Assembly: GCA_017523995.1 (NCBI GenBank) | Contig: JAFWUX010000053.1 | Location: 1 to 23,924, forward strand | From: Oscillospiraceae bacterium | GTDB lineage: Bacteria; Bacillota_A; Clostridia; Oscillospirales; Ruminococcaceae | DNA length: 23,924 nt | Reading direction: 5' to 3' | Shown: one piece after another, positions 7,692-16,463 of the stretch | Layout: every line of letters starts with the position of its first letter | How positions within the stretch are numbered: position 1 is the stretch's first letter | Translations under genes and position numbers: made by a program | Notes under the pieces: generated by a model | What the model was told of the DNA's origin: nothing | Seen by the model: the letters and a program-made list of their open reading frames with translations, nothing else | Database searches by the model: none

Positions 7692-9266
7692 TTATCCGTT
7701 CGCTTTTCCGTAATGATATGCGTGATCAAAATCCTCGTCAATGTAAACATCAGCGGTAAACCTGTTCAGATTGTATACGCAGGACCATTCCGTATAATTC
7801 TCTTGTGCTACCTTGGCCAGAAGCTCTTTTGCCTGTTCCGGCGTCAGAATGCCGTCATGCCCGGAAAGACCTGCAAGGATCTCCGGAAGTCTGCTGTCAG
7901 CGCCCCTGTCATAATCATCGCCGGGCGTCAGCACCGAATTTGTGACGGCATCCAGCTCGTTGACATACATCTGATCATCAAACCATTCGACCACGACCGA
8001 ACGCCCGGACTGATCCGCGATGAACAGGTGCTGCCGGACATTGGCATGAGAATGGATATCATAGCATTCGAGCAGCTTCAGTGCCTCGTCCACATTGGCG
8101 CATCTGTCAAGCAGAATACGAATTGCCGAATAGATATACAGATCCGGCTTTCCGGTATCCTGATGGATCTCTCCGATATCAAGCTCCAGCGTACTGACGC
8201 CGAGCCCCGCTTCATTGATACCGTCACAGACTGCATAAGGCGCAGCAGTCATGAATATTCTTCCGGCAGGAGAATCCGGATGGATATTGCCCTGTTTGAC
8301 GCTGATGCCGAGCACTTCCAGATCAGCCATAGAATAGGATGCATAGCCGTTCTTCGGGGATGAGTAGATCATCAGCGCATCGGTTTCATGATAATCAAAG
8401 TTTCTGCCCATCAGCACATCGCCGTCCGGTGTCTTTGCTTTAAATGAGGAACATCCGAACCGCTTTGTATCAATCGGAACCGGCAGATTCCGGAATTCCT
8501 CCCTGCGCAGCCATTCGGAAAATTCTTCTACAGATGTAATATTTGCATTCAGCAGATCATCCAGCTTATAATCACCGATGTATTCCATATAGTACATACC
8601 GGCTCCGTCGCTCCGGATCGTGCACATGGTTCTGATTTTGTTGAAAAAGAGTGCGGCAATAATCAGAACGGGAATTGCGATCACAATCAGACTGACCAGC
8701 ACGGTTTTGCCGAAGCTTTTTTTCGACAAAACCGAGATCAGAAGAAGAATCGCGGAAAATAATAGGACGCATCCTGCGATCAATGCCGCTTTTTTCAGCG
8801 TCGGTATCAATCCGGTGCCGATATCCGTGGCTTCGATGCAATAGGGCGATAGACTCTTTTCGAGGAAAGCAGTATTTTGATCCGTAAGCGCATCGACCTG
8901 CGTGACCATTATAACGTAATCAGCCAGTGTCTGAAAGACTGCTTTCTGCATGTCCTCAGACTCCCTGCACAGGATGCCCGTGAGCGGTGTTCGGGAATCT
9001 ACGCACTGCAGGAACTCGCGTGAGAGTGCTTCATCCAGCCGGATCCGGACTTCAGACACGTTTCCTTCGCTGTCCTCAAAGCCCAGTATCCAGTTGCGGT
9101 CGTCGATCGGCAGCGGCTCTTTGATCTCAACCGTGACGCTCTTTCCGAGGTCGGCATCTGTGAGTGACATCATGTCCGTATACTTCGGCTTGCCTAAAAT
9201 GCCGAAAAGGAGCGCCCCGATGCCGATAAGCAAAATGATAATCAAAGCAATGACTTTCTTTTTCAT
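7692..9266 (-). CDS. Membrane-anchored Ntn hydrolase (C45/choloylglycine hydrolase-like)
   Basis: The protein has 524 residues. Residues 5-24 form a membrane segment, 28-150 an outside domain, 158-180 and 188-208 two further membrane segments, and 215-524 a linear-amide C-N hydrolase. In the hydrolase, GCSSFKAKTPDGDVLMGRNF places the likely nucleophile at Cys272 and the paired Arg and Asp at 288 and 291; YAVCDGINEAGLGVS (344-358) and TNSVLT (442-447) are further family landmarks. Members of this superfamily cleave amide bonds in penicillins, bile salts or N-acyl amino acids after self-cleavage exposes the nucleophilic Cys. The substrate here is unknown. The membrane-tethered N-terminus would place the active domain on the cell surface, or leave it there after processing. 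Start: AGAAGGG about 8 nt before the ATG, then a typical MKKK start. Confidence 0.85.
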   Translation of the reverse strand: MKKKVIALIIILLIGIGALLFGILGKPKYTDMMSLTDADLGKSVTVEIKEPLPIDDRNWILGFEDSEGNVSEVRIRLDEALSREFLQCVDSRTPLTGILCRESEDMQKAVFQTLADYVIMVTQVDALTDQNTAFLEKSLSPYCIEATDIGTGLIPTLKKAALIAGCVLLFSAILLLISVLSKKSFGKTVLVSLIVIAIPVLIIAALFFNKIRTMCTIRSDGAGMYYMEYIGDYKLDDLLNANITSVEEFSEWLRREEFRNLPVPIDTKRFGCSSFKAKTPDGDVLMGRNFDYHETDALMIYSSPKNGYASYSMADLEVLGISVKQGNIHPDSPAGRIFMTAAPYAVCDGINEAGLGVSTLELDIGEIHQDTGKPDLYIYSAIRILLDRCANVDEALKLLECYDIHSHANVRQHLFIADQSGRSVVVEWFDDQMYVNELDAVTNSVLTPGDDYDRGADSRLPEILAGLSGHDGILTPEQAKELLAKVAQENYTEWSCVYNLNRFTADVYIDEDFDHAYHYGKANG

Positions 9267-9325
9267 AGGTATACCCTTCTGTATCTTTTTTTCGAGGAAT
9301 ATTGTCAGAAATTCTTCCTTTCAGA

Positions 9326-9354
9326 ATTATACCATATTATTCCGGAAAAAGCAA
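9326..9354 (-). promoter_or_regulatory. Candidate promoter of the Ntn hydrolase gene
   Basis: Extended -10 TGGTATAAT (hexamer 9326-9331) and TTGCTT (9349-9354) at 17 bp. The -35 overlaps the terminator stem and T-tract of the upstream sortase operon. Confidence 0.6.
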
Positions 9355-9387
9355 AAGGCTCGCCGAACTGCCCGGCGAGCCTTTTGC
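9351..9387 (-). terminator. Terminator of the protease-sortase operon
   Basis: A perfect 15-bp stem (GCAAAAGGCTCGCCG paired with CGGCGAGCCTTTTGC, 7-nt loop). In the minus direction it is followed by TTTTT (9346-9350). Confidence 0.9.
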
Positions 9388-9422
9388 TGATACTGCAGTT
9401 TATTCGGTGTACTGACGGGATC

Positions 9423-9953
9423 TCAGCCGTTTTCCTTCTCAGGCTTTGCGATCACGATCCTGCGCTGTGTTCCGTCATCTGTACAGGTCACAAGTGTGAC
9501 GCGCACATCCTCTGCATCGTCAAGGATCCATGTTTCATCCGGTTCAACGATGAAGCTGTCCGTCACATAATAGGTATAAAGATTTTTGCTGACATCGTAA
9601 AGCCGCACCTCCATACCATTCTGAACGTCCCGGAGCGCATTGAAATACTCTTTGTAAATCGTGCTGCTGTGCGCGGCAATGCAATAGTTTCCCTCTCCCG
9701 GAGCCCCTGTGCCGGGGAAATGTCCGGCTGCCTTTGAGAGAACGTCATTTCCAGTTCCCTCAAGCACCGGCGCCTTGATGCGGAGTTCCGGTATCTCAAT
9801 GACAGCATTTTCTTTCATGAGCTGCCTGCGCCGGTAGTCACGCAGCAGCTTTCTGCCGACCAGAAACGAAAGGATGACCGTTCCGGCCAGTATCGCTGCC
9901 AGACCGAGAAAGAACATTACCTTGTTCGGCTTTGAATGCCCGTCTTTTTTCAT
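9423..9953 (-). CDS. Sortase (class D-like)
   Basis: The protein has 176 residues, with one N-terminal membrane segment (12-33) behind a short basic tail, so the catalytic domain faces outward. Catalytic residues are visible: His95 (CIAAHSS), Cys157 in the sortase signature TLVTC (153-157), and an Arg at 164 or 165 (DGTQRRIVIA). Sortases cut LPxTG-type signals between T and G and join the protein to the cell wall. The size, the single N-terminal anchor and TLVTC fit class D or a related small class better than the housekeeping class A, but class is hard to fix by eye. The start codon overlaps the stop of the LPQTG protease upstream (TGATG), so the two are translated together and the protease is its obvious substrate. 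Confidence 0.9.
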   Translation of the reverse strand: MKKDGHSKPNKVMFFLGLAAILAGTVILSFLVGRKLLRDYRRRQLMKENAVIEIPELRIKAPVLEGTGNDVLSKAAGHFPGTGAPGEGNYCIAAHSSTIYKEYFNALRDVQNGMEVRLYDVSKNLYTYYVTDSFIVEPDETWILDDAEDVRVTLVTCTDDGTQRRIVIAKPEKENG

Positions 9954-12900
9954 CAGCGTTTTTCCTTCCTGCGGAATGCGCCGGAAACCCAGACTGCTGC
10001 CGCACCGAAAAAGATCAGGATACCGGCACCGGCGGCTGCGCCGGCTGAACTGAGATCGTTGTTTCCGGTCTGCGGGAGATTGACCGCATTGCCGTTTTCA
10101 TCGGTGCCCTTGCCGGTGAAGCGGTCTACCTTGTACTCCGCACCGTCATCAAACTTGATCACAACAGTGCCGTCCTCAGAGCAGACTGTCTCGGAGACAG
10201 CGGCGGGCTTTCCGGTCTTTTTGCTGCGGTCGGCAGCAGCCATTTCCGTAAGCTTCTGATCGGTATAGAACGCAGTCTGACTAAGCGGCTTTTCACCTGC
10301 AAACGTCAGGATTTCGACCTGATCATCGGCTCTGCGGATCTCGATCGCTCTGTCATATTCTTCGGAGGTGAACGGCACAGCGATAACCGTTTCCGTCTGA
10401 TCTCCGGCGGTCAGTTCGACTGCCTTTGTGCCGATCCAATGATACTTGATCGTCTCCTCAGCGCCGTCGGAAGAATCGGTCACTGTGATAGTTCCTTTGC
10501 CGTCCGAGCTGTAGTATTTTATTTGTTCTCCGGTTTTGCTGCACCAGAGCCCCGCTTCAAAGATGTCGCAGATCTCGGGGAGATCAGTCAGTTCAAATCC
10601 GACCTGATCCTGATAATCAAAACCGGCTGCACCGAGCGGATCACCCGTGACGATTTGTCCGTCAGAAAACTCCATGCGGTAGCCATCATCATCAAACAAT
10701 GCCGATACGAGTTCAGGACGCTTGCCGTATGTACGCTCGCAGTAGTCTGCTGCCATTTTTTCGAGCTCCGAAGTCGAATACACCCGGAAATTATCAGCGG
10801 TGATATTCGGATCATAGAAAATATAATACTCACTTCCGTCCCCGAGTGTCACAGTGAATGTGCTGAGGTTATCATACGTCACACTGACTTTCAGTTCATC
10901 GGCATTTCCCTTGCTGCAGGTAATCACATTGCCGCCGTATTCGACGGGGCGGTCCCATTCCAGACCTTCCTCTGCAGAATACAGAACAGCTCTGCCGTCA
11001 TCCGTAAAGAGGATATAATAATGCTTTTCGCTGGTTTCCGGATCCTGGAATACCCGGTATACGCCCTTTCTGATATATTCAAATTTCACGGGCTTGCCTT
11101 CAGGGTCAACAGCGGTATTCTCAAATCTGTCGAAGCCGGTATACTCTGCGATCAGTCTGCCGGTTTGATCGAGAATCCGCACGATGCCAAGGCCGTTTTC
11201 ATCGTATGCGACCTCTGCCGATGCCGCTTTGGCCTGATTGTGCGCATTGTGGTACGCCGTTACGATTTCCTTCATTTCCGGTGTGGTGATATAATTGAGC
11301 CCGGCTATTCCGTCCGGAGAATAATAGAAAAGTTTTTCGGTAACGCCGTTATCCCATGCGATCACCGCATTTTTCTTATCGGTAAAGGAGAGCGTGCCTG
11401 TCCGGGTCTCAGAGGATGTTTCGCTCATGACCTCCATGGTAATGGTATCGCCGTCCAGCGTAAACGTAAAGTTCTTTTCCGGTGCGCCGCTCTGGTAATA
11501 GATATTGCCGGACATGACATCCCAGAAATTGTAGTAAGCATCGTCCGTGCCGCCGTTCTTTGCCCACCACAGACCGGCTCTCAGATGCGCAGAATCACGG
11601 TCATCCGACATGATCTCTGCGGCATTGAACGCCTTGTCCATTGCTGTGACGGTATATTCTTCAAGATCGGTCACATCGTACGTCACGGAAACACTGCCGT
11701 CCTCACCCTGATATTTGTATGCAGGAAGGATATCCGAGAAATTATACGAACCCAGAATGTTCTGTTCGTAAGCGTCGGCAGATTTCATAATGGAATTGAT
11801 GACGAGCACATCGGAATGGACAGGGTTGATGTATTCCATGATCGGAAGATGAATACCGTCGATCACAGACATAAAGTTCGTCATCTCTGCGAGCTGCGGG
11901 CTTTCTGCCGAATATTCACCGGCAATACCGCCGTTGCCTCTGCCCATGATGTAGATGCCGTCAAGATTGTCATCAGAGGAAGTGATCTCGAGCAGCTTTC
12001 TGCCGTTTTCTTCCTTTGGATTGACCGAAAGTGCCGGCGCCGTTCTGTCGATCACGATCGGGAACTCATAGGTCTGGGGGTTCTGATCGGCACCGTCATA
12101 GTAGACATACGCTTCCAGCACGCCCTTGTACATGCCTTCCGGACAATCCTTGAGCTCCGCCTCCGAGAAGCAGCCCATGATCATGTGCGCAGGCTGACCC
12201 ATTTCATCTTCCGGTGTTTCGCTGATCAGCTTGCTGCTGCTGTCATAGATCTTAATGCCGGAGACATGTGCGGAACGCTGCAGGCTGTACATGATCGAGA
12301 CCTGCTCCGCCATGCCGTCGCCGTCCGGAGAGAGATAAACACCTTCGCTGGGACAATCCAAAAGTGCATCAAAGTATTCATCGTCATAATACATGAGAAG
12401 GCTGTACGGTTCCGCGCTCAGCTGTTCAGCATCCTCTGCCGGGAGTCTGTCGATCAGCTGGGCTAAAGCCTCCGCAACACCTGCGAAAGAATTGGAAGCG
12501 TCAAATGTTCCTTCACCGGCTAATATATCGAGCCGGTACGGTTCAAGGTACTGCGTACCGTTGTGGAAGATCGGCACCTTCGCCCAGTCACCGTAAAAGC
12601 CCATGACCGGGATCGAAATATCGCAGCAGTTTTCCGCACCGCTGAGAATCAGGTATCCCTCCACAAAGAAACCGTTGGGGAAGATCGTTTCGCGTGCTTC
12701 CAGATCGGCAGCGGAAAGCTGTGCATTGACCGTCACAGTCCGTGTCTCCTGCGCTTTGGCATTCAGCAGAGCGGAAAGGTCTGCCGTGACACCGATATTG
12801 CTTGCGCCGCAGATCGTCATCTGTCCGGATTCGTCGCCTTCGATCAAGCCGCCGTCCTCTGCCGTCAGGATCAGCTTCGCTTCGCTGAATGCAACGTCCT

Positions 12901-14935
12901 CATCGGTGAAGTTCCGGATATCCACATCAAAGCTGAGCTGATCTGTGATCTTATCCCTGAGCTCGACCTTTGCAAGACCGGTCACACCCGTGAGGATCAC
13001 TCTGTCATTCAGCACGTTTTTCAGATTCACAAGTCCGGCGCCCTGCCGTCTCGGGCTCTCGTACACATCGCCGTTCGTATACAGCACAGCGGCATTCATC
13101 ATCAGATTTTTGATGAATGCAGTCTTTTCAGCACCCGTGAGCTCGACGCCGTTTTTCCGGATATACTGATCCAGAATCGCTGCACAGCCCGCAACATACG
13201 GTGATGCCATGGAAGTACCGTCAAGCTGCTTCAGCTTGTTGTCGTATGCAGCGGATGAGACCGAACCGCCGATGCCGGTGATATCAGGCTTGAGCGTCAG
13301 ATCAGATGCCGGCCCGAAGGAACTGAACGCGCAGATCCAGCCGTCCAGCGGGGTAACGACACTGATCGTGCTGTCCAGGCGGATCTTCCCGGATTCAGCC
13401 GCTTTCATTTTTTCGCCGTCATTCAGTGAGATAAACACGGAAGGAATATTCAGACCGTCCATGACCATTGTCACAAGCGTCTCCTCATCGACGTCATTGC
13501 AGACGATCATGGCGATCGCGCCTGCCGTCTGTGCATTGAAGCCCTTTTCCCAGAATTCAAGGTCCCCTCTGTCAACGAGCGCAATCTTTCCTGTGAGATC
13601 CTTGCCCTCAAAATCCTCCGGCAAACCGGTGCCGCAGCAGACATATTCATAAACGTCATCCGGCAAAGAATCGCTCAATGACTGGCCTTCGGCCTCACAG
13701 AAAGGGATCTCATCTTCAAGTCCTTCGATCAGGAAGCAGGGGTCCCGGCGGAACGAGTTGTTCGCCGCGGCGACGCTCAGAGCCTCCCTGAACGCGGACG
13801 GCTCTCCGACCGTATGGGTATCCGGTACGGACGTGTCCATGTTGTAATAAACACCCGATTCGATCAGGTTATTGCTGTTATTGCCTGCTGCAGCAACAAC
13901 CATGATTCCGGCGTTGTTGAGTGCTGTGATCGTATCCTTATACAGAATGCTGTCAAGATCAGGCTCGTCACTTCCGAGGCTGAGATTGACCACATCCGCT
14001 TTGAGTTTTGCAGCATCCTCCAAAGCAGCAAGAAGCACATTCGACTCAACCGTGCTGAAATACATCCCGCTCTCCTCGTCAGTGACGATCTTCTCAAACA
14101 CCTTCATCAGGACAAGCTGTGCGTCTCTTGCAATACCGGAAAGCTCGTTGCCTTCCGCATCACTGATCTTATCGCCGGCTGCGATACCGGCAACATGCGT
14201 TCCGTGATACAGCTCCGGGGAGGCGTATTCATAGGGTGTATCGTCGGCATAGTCGATCACATAGGGCAGCTTGCTGCTGATATATGCCTTGTCCGGATCG
14301 ACCGCGACATTCAGATCGCCGGATACAGCACGGATGTCCTCCTTGGTGAGCTTGTTCTCCTTGTCGTCGATCGGCGCAAACATACTGTGGGTGATATCAA
14401 ATTCGGAATCCAGAACCGCGATGACCTCGCCCTCTCCGAAATAGCCGGTCGTCTCTCCGAAATAGCCGACCTCAGCGAGATCAGGCGCCGTGTAGAGTTC
14501 GGGCTTCAGGACATTCACCGTCTCAACCTTTGTGATGCTTTCGACCCACCGGCAGGATTCTGCTTTGTCCAGAAGGCCGGCCGGCAGTTCGCACGAAAAG
14601 CCGTTCATGAGCAGGTCATACCGGTAGCAGATCTCCAGACCGGGATAGAGTGCCCGGAGGGAGGCTTCTGCTTCGCTGCTGATCCGACGGAGTGCAGCAC
14701 TCTTTGCGTCCGCTTCAGCGGTGTCAAGAAAATCCGTTCCGAGCTCAGCTGCTTCTGCGCCGGCAAGCACAGCCTCACCGCTGAGCCTGACGATAACAGG
14801 AACAAGCTTTCCTGCTTCCTCTGCTTGATAAGCAGCTGCCGACAATTCAGCGGGAAGTCCGCAGTTCAGGACTGCGGTGCATCCGACCACAGCAGCGGCT
14901 GTTATGCTGATCAGATTGCGTGTAAATCGCTTCAT
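9953..14935 (-). CDS. Cell-wall-anchored subtilisin-like (S8) protease, LPQTG
   Basis: The protein has 1660 residues. It has a signal peptide (about 1-35) and an I9-like propeptide (about 43-145). The S8 catalytic domain (about 168-645) contains Asp176 (VLDSEFD), His244 (YHGTHVAG), an oxyanion Asn near 352 (AAAGNN) and Ser575 (DGTSMASPYVAG). A PA domain is inserted at about 430-520 (GKIALVDRGDLEFWEKGFNA). An Fn3-like stalk follows (about 655-780), then a region with a calcium-loop-like SPDGDGM (869-875). Three diverged repeats of 170 residues run from 1121 to 1612. The anchor is LPQTG at 1620-1624, a hydrophobic segment (about 1630-1650) and RRKEKR. The layout is that of lactocepin/C5a-peptidase-type surface proteases. 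The ribosome binding site is AAAGGA, about 10 nt before the ATG. First gene of the operon with the sortase. Confidence 0.95.
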   Translation of the reverse strand: MKRFTRNLISITAAAVVGCTAVLNCGLPAELSAAAYQAEEAGKLVPVIVRLSGEAVLAGAEAAELGTDFLDTAEADAKSAALRRISSEAEASLRALYPGLEICYRYDLLMNGFSCELPAGLLDKAESCRWVESITKVETVNVLKPELYTAPDLAEVGYFGETTGYFGEGEVIAVLDSEFDITHSMFAPIDDKENKLTKEDIRAVSGDLNVAVDPDKAYISSKLPYVIDYADDTPYEYASPELYHGTHVAGIAAGDKISDAEGNELSGIARDAQLVLMKVFEKIVTDEESGMYFSTVESNVLLAALEDAAKLKADVVNLSLGSDEPDLDSILYKDTITALNNAGIMVVAAAGNNSNNLIESGVYYNMDTSVPDTHTVGEPSAFREALSVAAANNSFRRDPCFLIEGLEDEIPFCEAEGQSLSDSLPDDVYEYVCCGTGLPEDFEGKDLTGKIALVDRGDLEFWEKGFNAQTAGAIAMIVCNDVDEETLVTMVMDGLNIPSVFISLNDGEKMKAAESGKIRLDSTISVVTPLDGWICAFSSFGPASDLTLKPDITGIGGSVSSAAYDNKLKQLDGTSMASPYVAGCAAILDQYIRKNGVELTGAEKTAFIKNLMMNAAVLYTNGDVYESPRRQGAGLVNLKNVLNDRVILTGVTGLAKVELRDKITDQLSFDVDIRNFTDEDVAFSEAKLILTAEDGGLIEGDESGQMTICGASNIGVTADLSALLNAKAQETRTVTVNAQLSAADLEARETIFPNGFFVEGYLILSGAENCCDISIPVMGFYGDWAKVPIFHNGTQYLEPYRLDILAGEGTFDASNSFAGVAEALAQLIDRLPAEDAEQLSAEPYSLLMYYDDEYFDALLDCPSEGVYLSPDGDGMAEQVSIMYSLQRSAHVSGIKIYDSSSKLISETPEDEMGQPAHMIMGCFSEAELKDCPEGMYKGVLEAYVYYDGADQNPQTYEFPIVIDRTAPALSVNPKEENGRKLLEITSSDDNLDGIYIMGRGNGGIAGEYSAESPQLAEMTNFMSVIDGIHLPIMEYINPVHSDVLVINSIMKSADAYEQNILGSYNFSDILPAYKYQGEDGSVSVTYDVTDLEEYTVTAMDKAFNAAEIMSDDRDSAHLRAGLWWAKNGGTDDAYYNFWDVMSGNIYYQSGAPEKNFTFTLDGDTITMEVMSETSSETRTGTLSFTDKKNAVIAWDNGVTEKLFYYSPDGIAGLNYITTPEMKEIVTAYHNAHNQAKAASAEVAYDENGLGIVRILDQTGRLIAEYTGFDRFENTAVDPEGKPVKFEYIRKGVYRVFQDPETSEKHYYILFTDDGRAVLYSAEEGLEWDRPVEYGGNVITCSKGNADELKVSVTYDNLSTFTVTLGDGSEYYIFYDPNITADNFRVYSTSELEKMAADYCERTYGKRPELVSALFDDDGYRMEFSDGQIVTGDPLGAAGFDYQDQVGFELTDLPEICDIFEAGLWCSKTGEQIKYYSSDGKGTITVTDSSDGAEETIKYHWIGTKAVELTAGDQTETVIAVPFTSEEYDRAIEIRRADDQVEILTFAGEKPLSQTAFYTDQKLTEMAAADRSKKTGKPAAVSETVCSEDGTVVIKFDDGAEYKVDRFTGKGTDENGNAVNLPQTGNNDLSSAGAAAGAGILIFFGAAAVWVSGAFRRKEKR
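10100..10552 (-). repeat. S8 protease C-terminal repeat 3 (residues 1462-1612)
   Basis: Starts GLWCSKTGEQ; its second half starts near 1554 (TAFYTDQKLTEMAAADRSKK) and runs into SEDGTVVIKF. Spacing to repeat 2 is 171 residues at both landmarks. Slightly shortened at its end, just before LPQTG. Confidence 0.7.
10553..11065 (-). repeat. S8 protease C-terminal repeat 2 (residues 1291-1461)
   Basis: Starts GVYRVFQDPE; its second half starts near 1383 (FRVYSTSELEKMAADYCERT) and runs into DDDGYRMEF. Begins 170 residues after repeat 1, and its second half also begins 170 residues after that of repeat 1. Confidence 0.7.
11066..11575 (-). repeat. S8 protease C-terminal repeat 1 (residues 1121-1290)
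   Basis: Starts GLWWAKNGG; its second half starts near residue 1213 (NYITTPEMKEIVTAYHNAHN) and runs into DENGLGIVRI. Same order of elements as repeats 2 and 3. Confidence 0.7.
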
Positions 14936-15028
14936 TTTTCTTCGATCCTTTCTGTAATATTTACGGGTATCGGACTTCGGATGTACGGATTGAATAGTTT
15001 TCGCCGCTTATTCCAATCCGTATACACC

Positions 15029-15057
15029 ATTCTATCACATTCTTGACACAAAGTCAA
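15029..15057 (-). promoter_or_regulatory. Promoter of the S8 protease-sortase operon
   Basis: TTGACT (15052-15057), 17 bp, TAGAAT (15029-15034) on the minus strand, giving a leader of about 90 nt. The -35 is half of a short inverted repeat (TTGAC-acaaa-GTCAA, 15043-15057). Confidence 0.8.
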
Positions 15058-15123
15058 TTACATATCGTTTACAATTCAGCAATAAAAGAGGAACAAACAC
15101 AATAGAGAACAAAAAAGAACCCG

Positions 15124-15159
15124 GCATTCGGCGGCAAAGTCTCCCGCCGCGATGCTTTT
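15124..15159. other. Unassigned hairpin between divergent promoters
   Basis: CGGCGG (15129-15134) pairs with CCGCCG (15144-15149) and is extended by GCAT/ATGC across a small bulge, with TTTTAT following on the plus strand. It resembles a terminator, but no gene or clear promoter reads into it. The rest of 14936-15285 holds only the two promoters noted here and shows no coding frame with a ribosome binding site. Confidence 0.35.
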
Positions 15160-15225
15160 ATAAAAAGGCGGTGCGTTCCATGTCATTCTCCGTTCGCACA
15201 GCTATCCGGTCAGGGGCCGCTTCGC

Positions 15226-15254
15226 TTGCAATCACTGCAAAAGTATGCTATACT
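15226..15254 (+). promoter_or_regulatory. Promoter of the DUF5131-DUF4186 gene
   Basis: TTGCAA (15226-15231), 17 bp, TATACT (15249-15254, extended TGC). The ATG follows 31 bp later with AAGGAG as ribosome binding site. Confidence 0.8.
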
Positions 15255-15285
15255 ATATATATCAGACTGAAAAGGAGCAAAAACC

Positions 15286-16395
15286 ATGGCGATCTGGAAT
15301 CCGTGGCACGGCTGCCGCAAAATCAGTCCCGGATGTGCAAATTGCTACGTATACCGCCGGGATGAGAGCATCGGCAAGGATGCATCGGTTGTCTCCAAAA
15401 CCGGCGACTACGATCTGCCGCTGAAAAAGAACCGGCAGGGGCAATACAAGCTGACCGCTGACGACGGCATCGTTTTCACCTGCATGACATCCGATTTCTT
15501 TCTGGATACGGCAGATGCATGGCGGGCGGGCTGCTGGGATATGATCCGTTCACGGCGCGATCTGCAGTTTCATATCATCACCAAACGGATCGACCGCTTT
15601 GCGGACTGTCTCCCGCCGGACTGGGGCGACGGCTGGGATCATGTGACGATCTGCAGCACCTGCGAGGATCAGGAGAGAACCGATCACAGACTCCCGATCC
15701 TGCTTTCGCTCCCGATCAGACACCGCGAAGTGATCTGTGAACCGCTGCTCGGTGAGATCAATCTGGAAAAGTATCTGGCGGGCGGCCTGATCGAACAGGT
15801 CACCTGCGGCGGAGAATCCGGCGATCCGGCGCGGCCCTGCGACTTCCGCTGGGTCCAGGAGCTCCGCAGAGAATGCATCCGCTGCGGCGTGCCGTTTTAT
15901 TTCAAGCAGACCGGCGCTGTATTCATCAAGGACGGCAAAGTCTATCATATCCCACGGAAGCTCCAGATGCCGCAGGCGAAAAAATCCGGATACAGCTATA
16001 TTCCCGGAACAGGCTCTGCAGATGCGATCCGGTATCAGCTGCCGGAACGCCGCGACCTGTTCGGCAGACTGCACAAGTCCGGTTTCAGGAGCCGGTTTCA
16101 CCTGACAGAAAAGGAAAGAGACTATATCGCGGAAAAAGGGCTCTCCGTGATCCGCAGCCATGCACAGGATCTTGTCGCCAAAAGGCTTTCCGCGGAAAAT
16201 CCCGAACATGACGGAAAGCAGACCCCGATGAAAGGGCATCCCGTATTCATTGCCCAGCACGCGACCGCCTGCTGCTGCCGCGGCTGCCTCGAAAAATGGC
16301 ACAGCATCCCCGCCGGGAAGATACTGACCGAGAATGAGCAGGCCTATATCGTCGATGTGCTGATGCAATGGATCGGAACCGAAATGGAACGATAA
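15286..16395 (+). CDS. DUF5131 (phage Gp37/Gp68-like) fused to DUF4186
   Basis: The protein has 369 residues, is soluble and has no signal peptide. Residues 1-245 match the DUF5131 family: the start IWNPWHGCRKISPGCANCY carries a three-Cys motif (Cys10, 17, 20; CX6CX2C), followed by FTCMTSDFF, FHIITKR and VTCGGESG. Such three-Cys proteins are often described as radical-SAM-like; this is not proven for the family. Residues 256-366 match DUF4186, known as a free-standing protein of about 120 residues, with FRSRFHLTEKERDYI, DGKQTPMKGHPVFIAQHAT (309-327) and a Cys cluster (Cys329-331, Cys334) before EKWHSIP. Both functions are unknown; the fusion suggests they act in one process. A truncated GH9 gene follows at 68 bp, without a clear promoter, so they may be co-transcribed. 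Confidence 0.85.
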   Translation: MAIWNPWHGCRKISPGCANCYVYRRDESIGKDASVVSKTGDYDLPLKKNRQGQYKLTADDGIVFTCMTSDFFLDTADAWRAGCWDMIRSRRDLQFHIITKRIDRFADCLPPDWGDGWDHVTICSTCEDQERTDHRLPILLSLPIRHREVICEPLLGEINLEKYLAGGLIEQVTCGGESGDPARPCDFRWVQELRRECIRCGVPFYFKQTGAVFIKDGKVYHIPRKLQMPQAKKSGYSYIPGTGSADAIRYQLPERRDLFGRLHKSGFRSRFHLTEKERDYIAEKGLSVIRSHAQDLVAKRLSAENPEHDGKQTPMKGHPVFIAQHATACCCRGCLEKWHSIPAGKILTENEQAYIVDVLMQWIGTEMER

Positions 16396-16463
16396 ACAAG
16401 CAGCAGGAACTGACAAAACTTGCTTATACACATCCGACCGACATACAAAGGAGGAATCTGTTT

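Noticed and set aside
10439..12466. Open frame of 675 codons on the plus strand, antisense to the S8 protease
   Set aside because: Mirror of the codon bias of the real gene: no ribosome binding site, no promoter, His/Arg/Cys/Ile-rich composition without any domain, while the minus frame has catalytic motifs and an anchor.
13814..15046. Open frame of 410 codons on the plus strand
   Set aside because: Antisense to the protease domain and its promoter; no start signals and no recognisable motif.
15550..16431. Open frame of 293 codons on the minus strand
   Set aside because: Antisense to the DUF5131-DUF4186 gene, which has promoter, ribosome binding site and family motifs.
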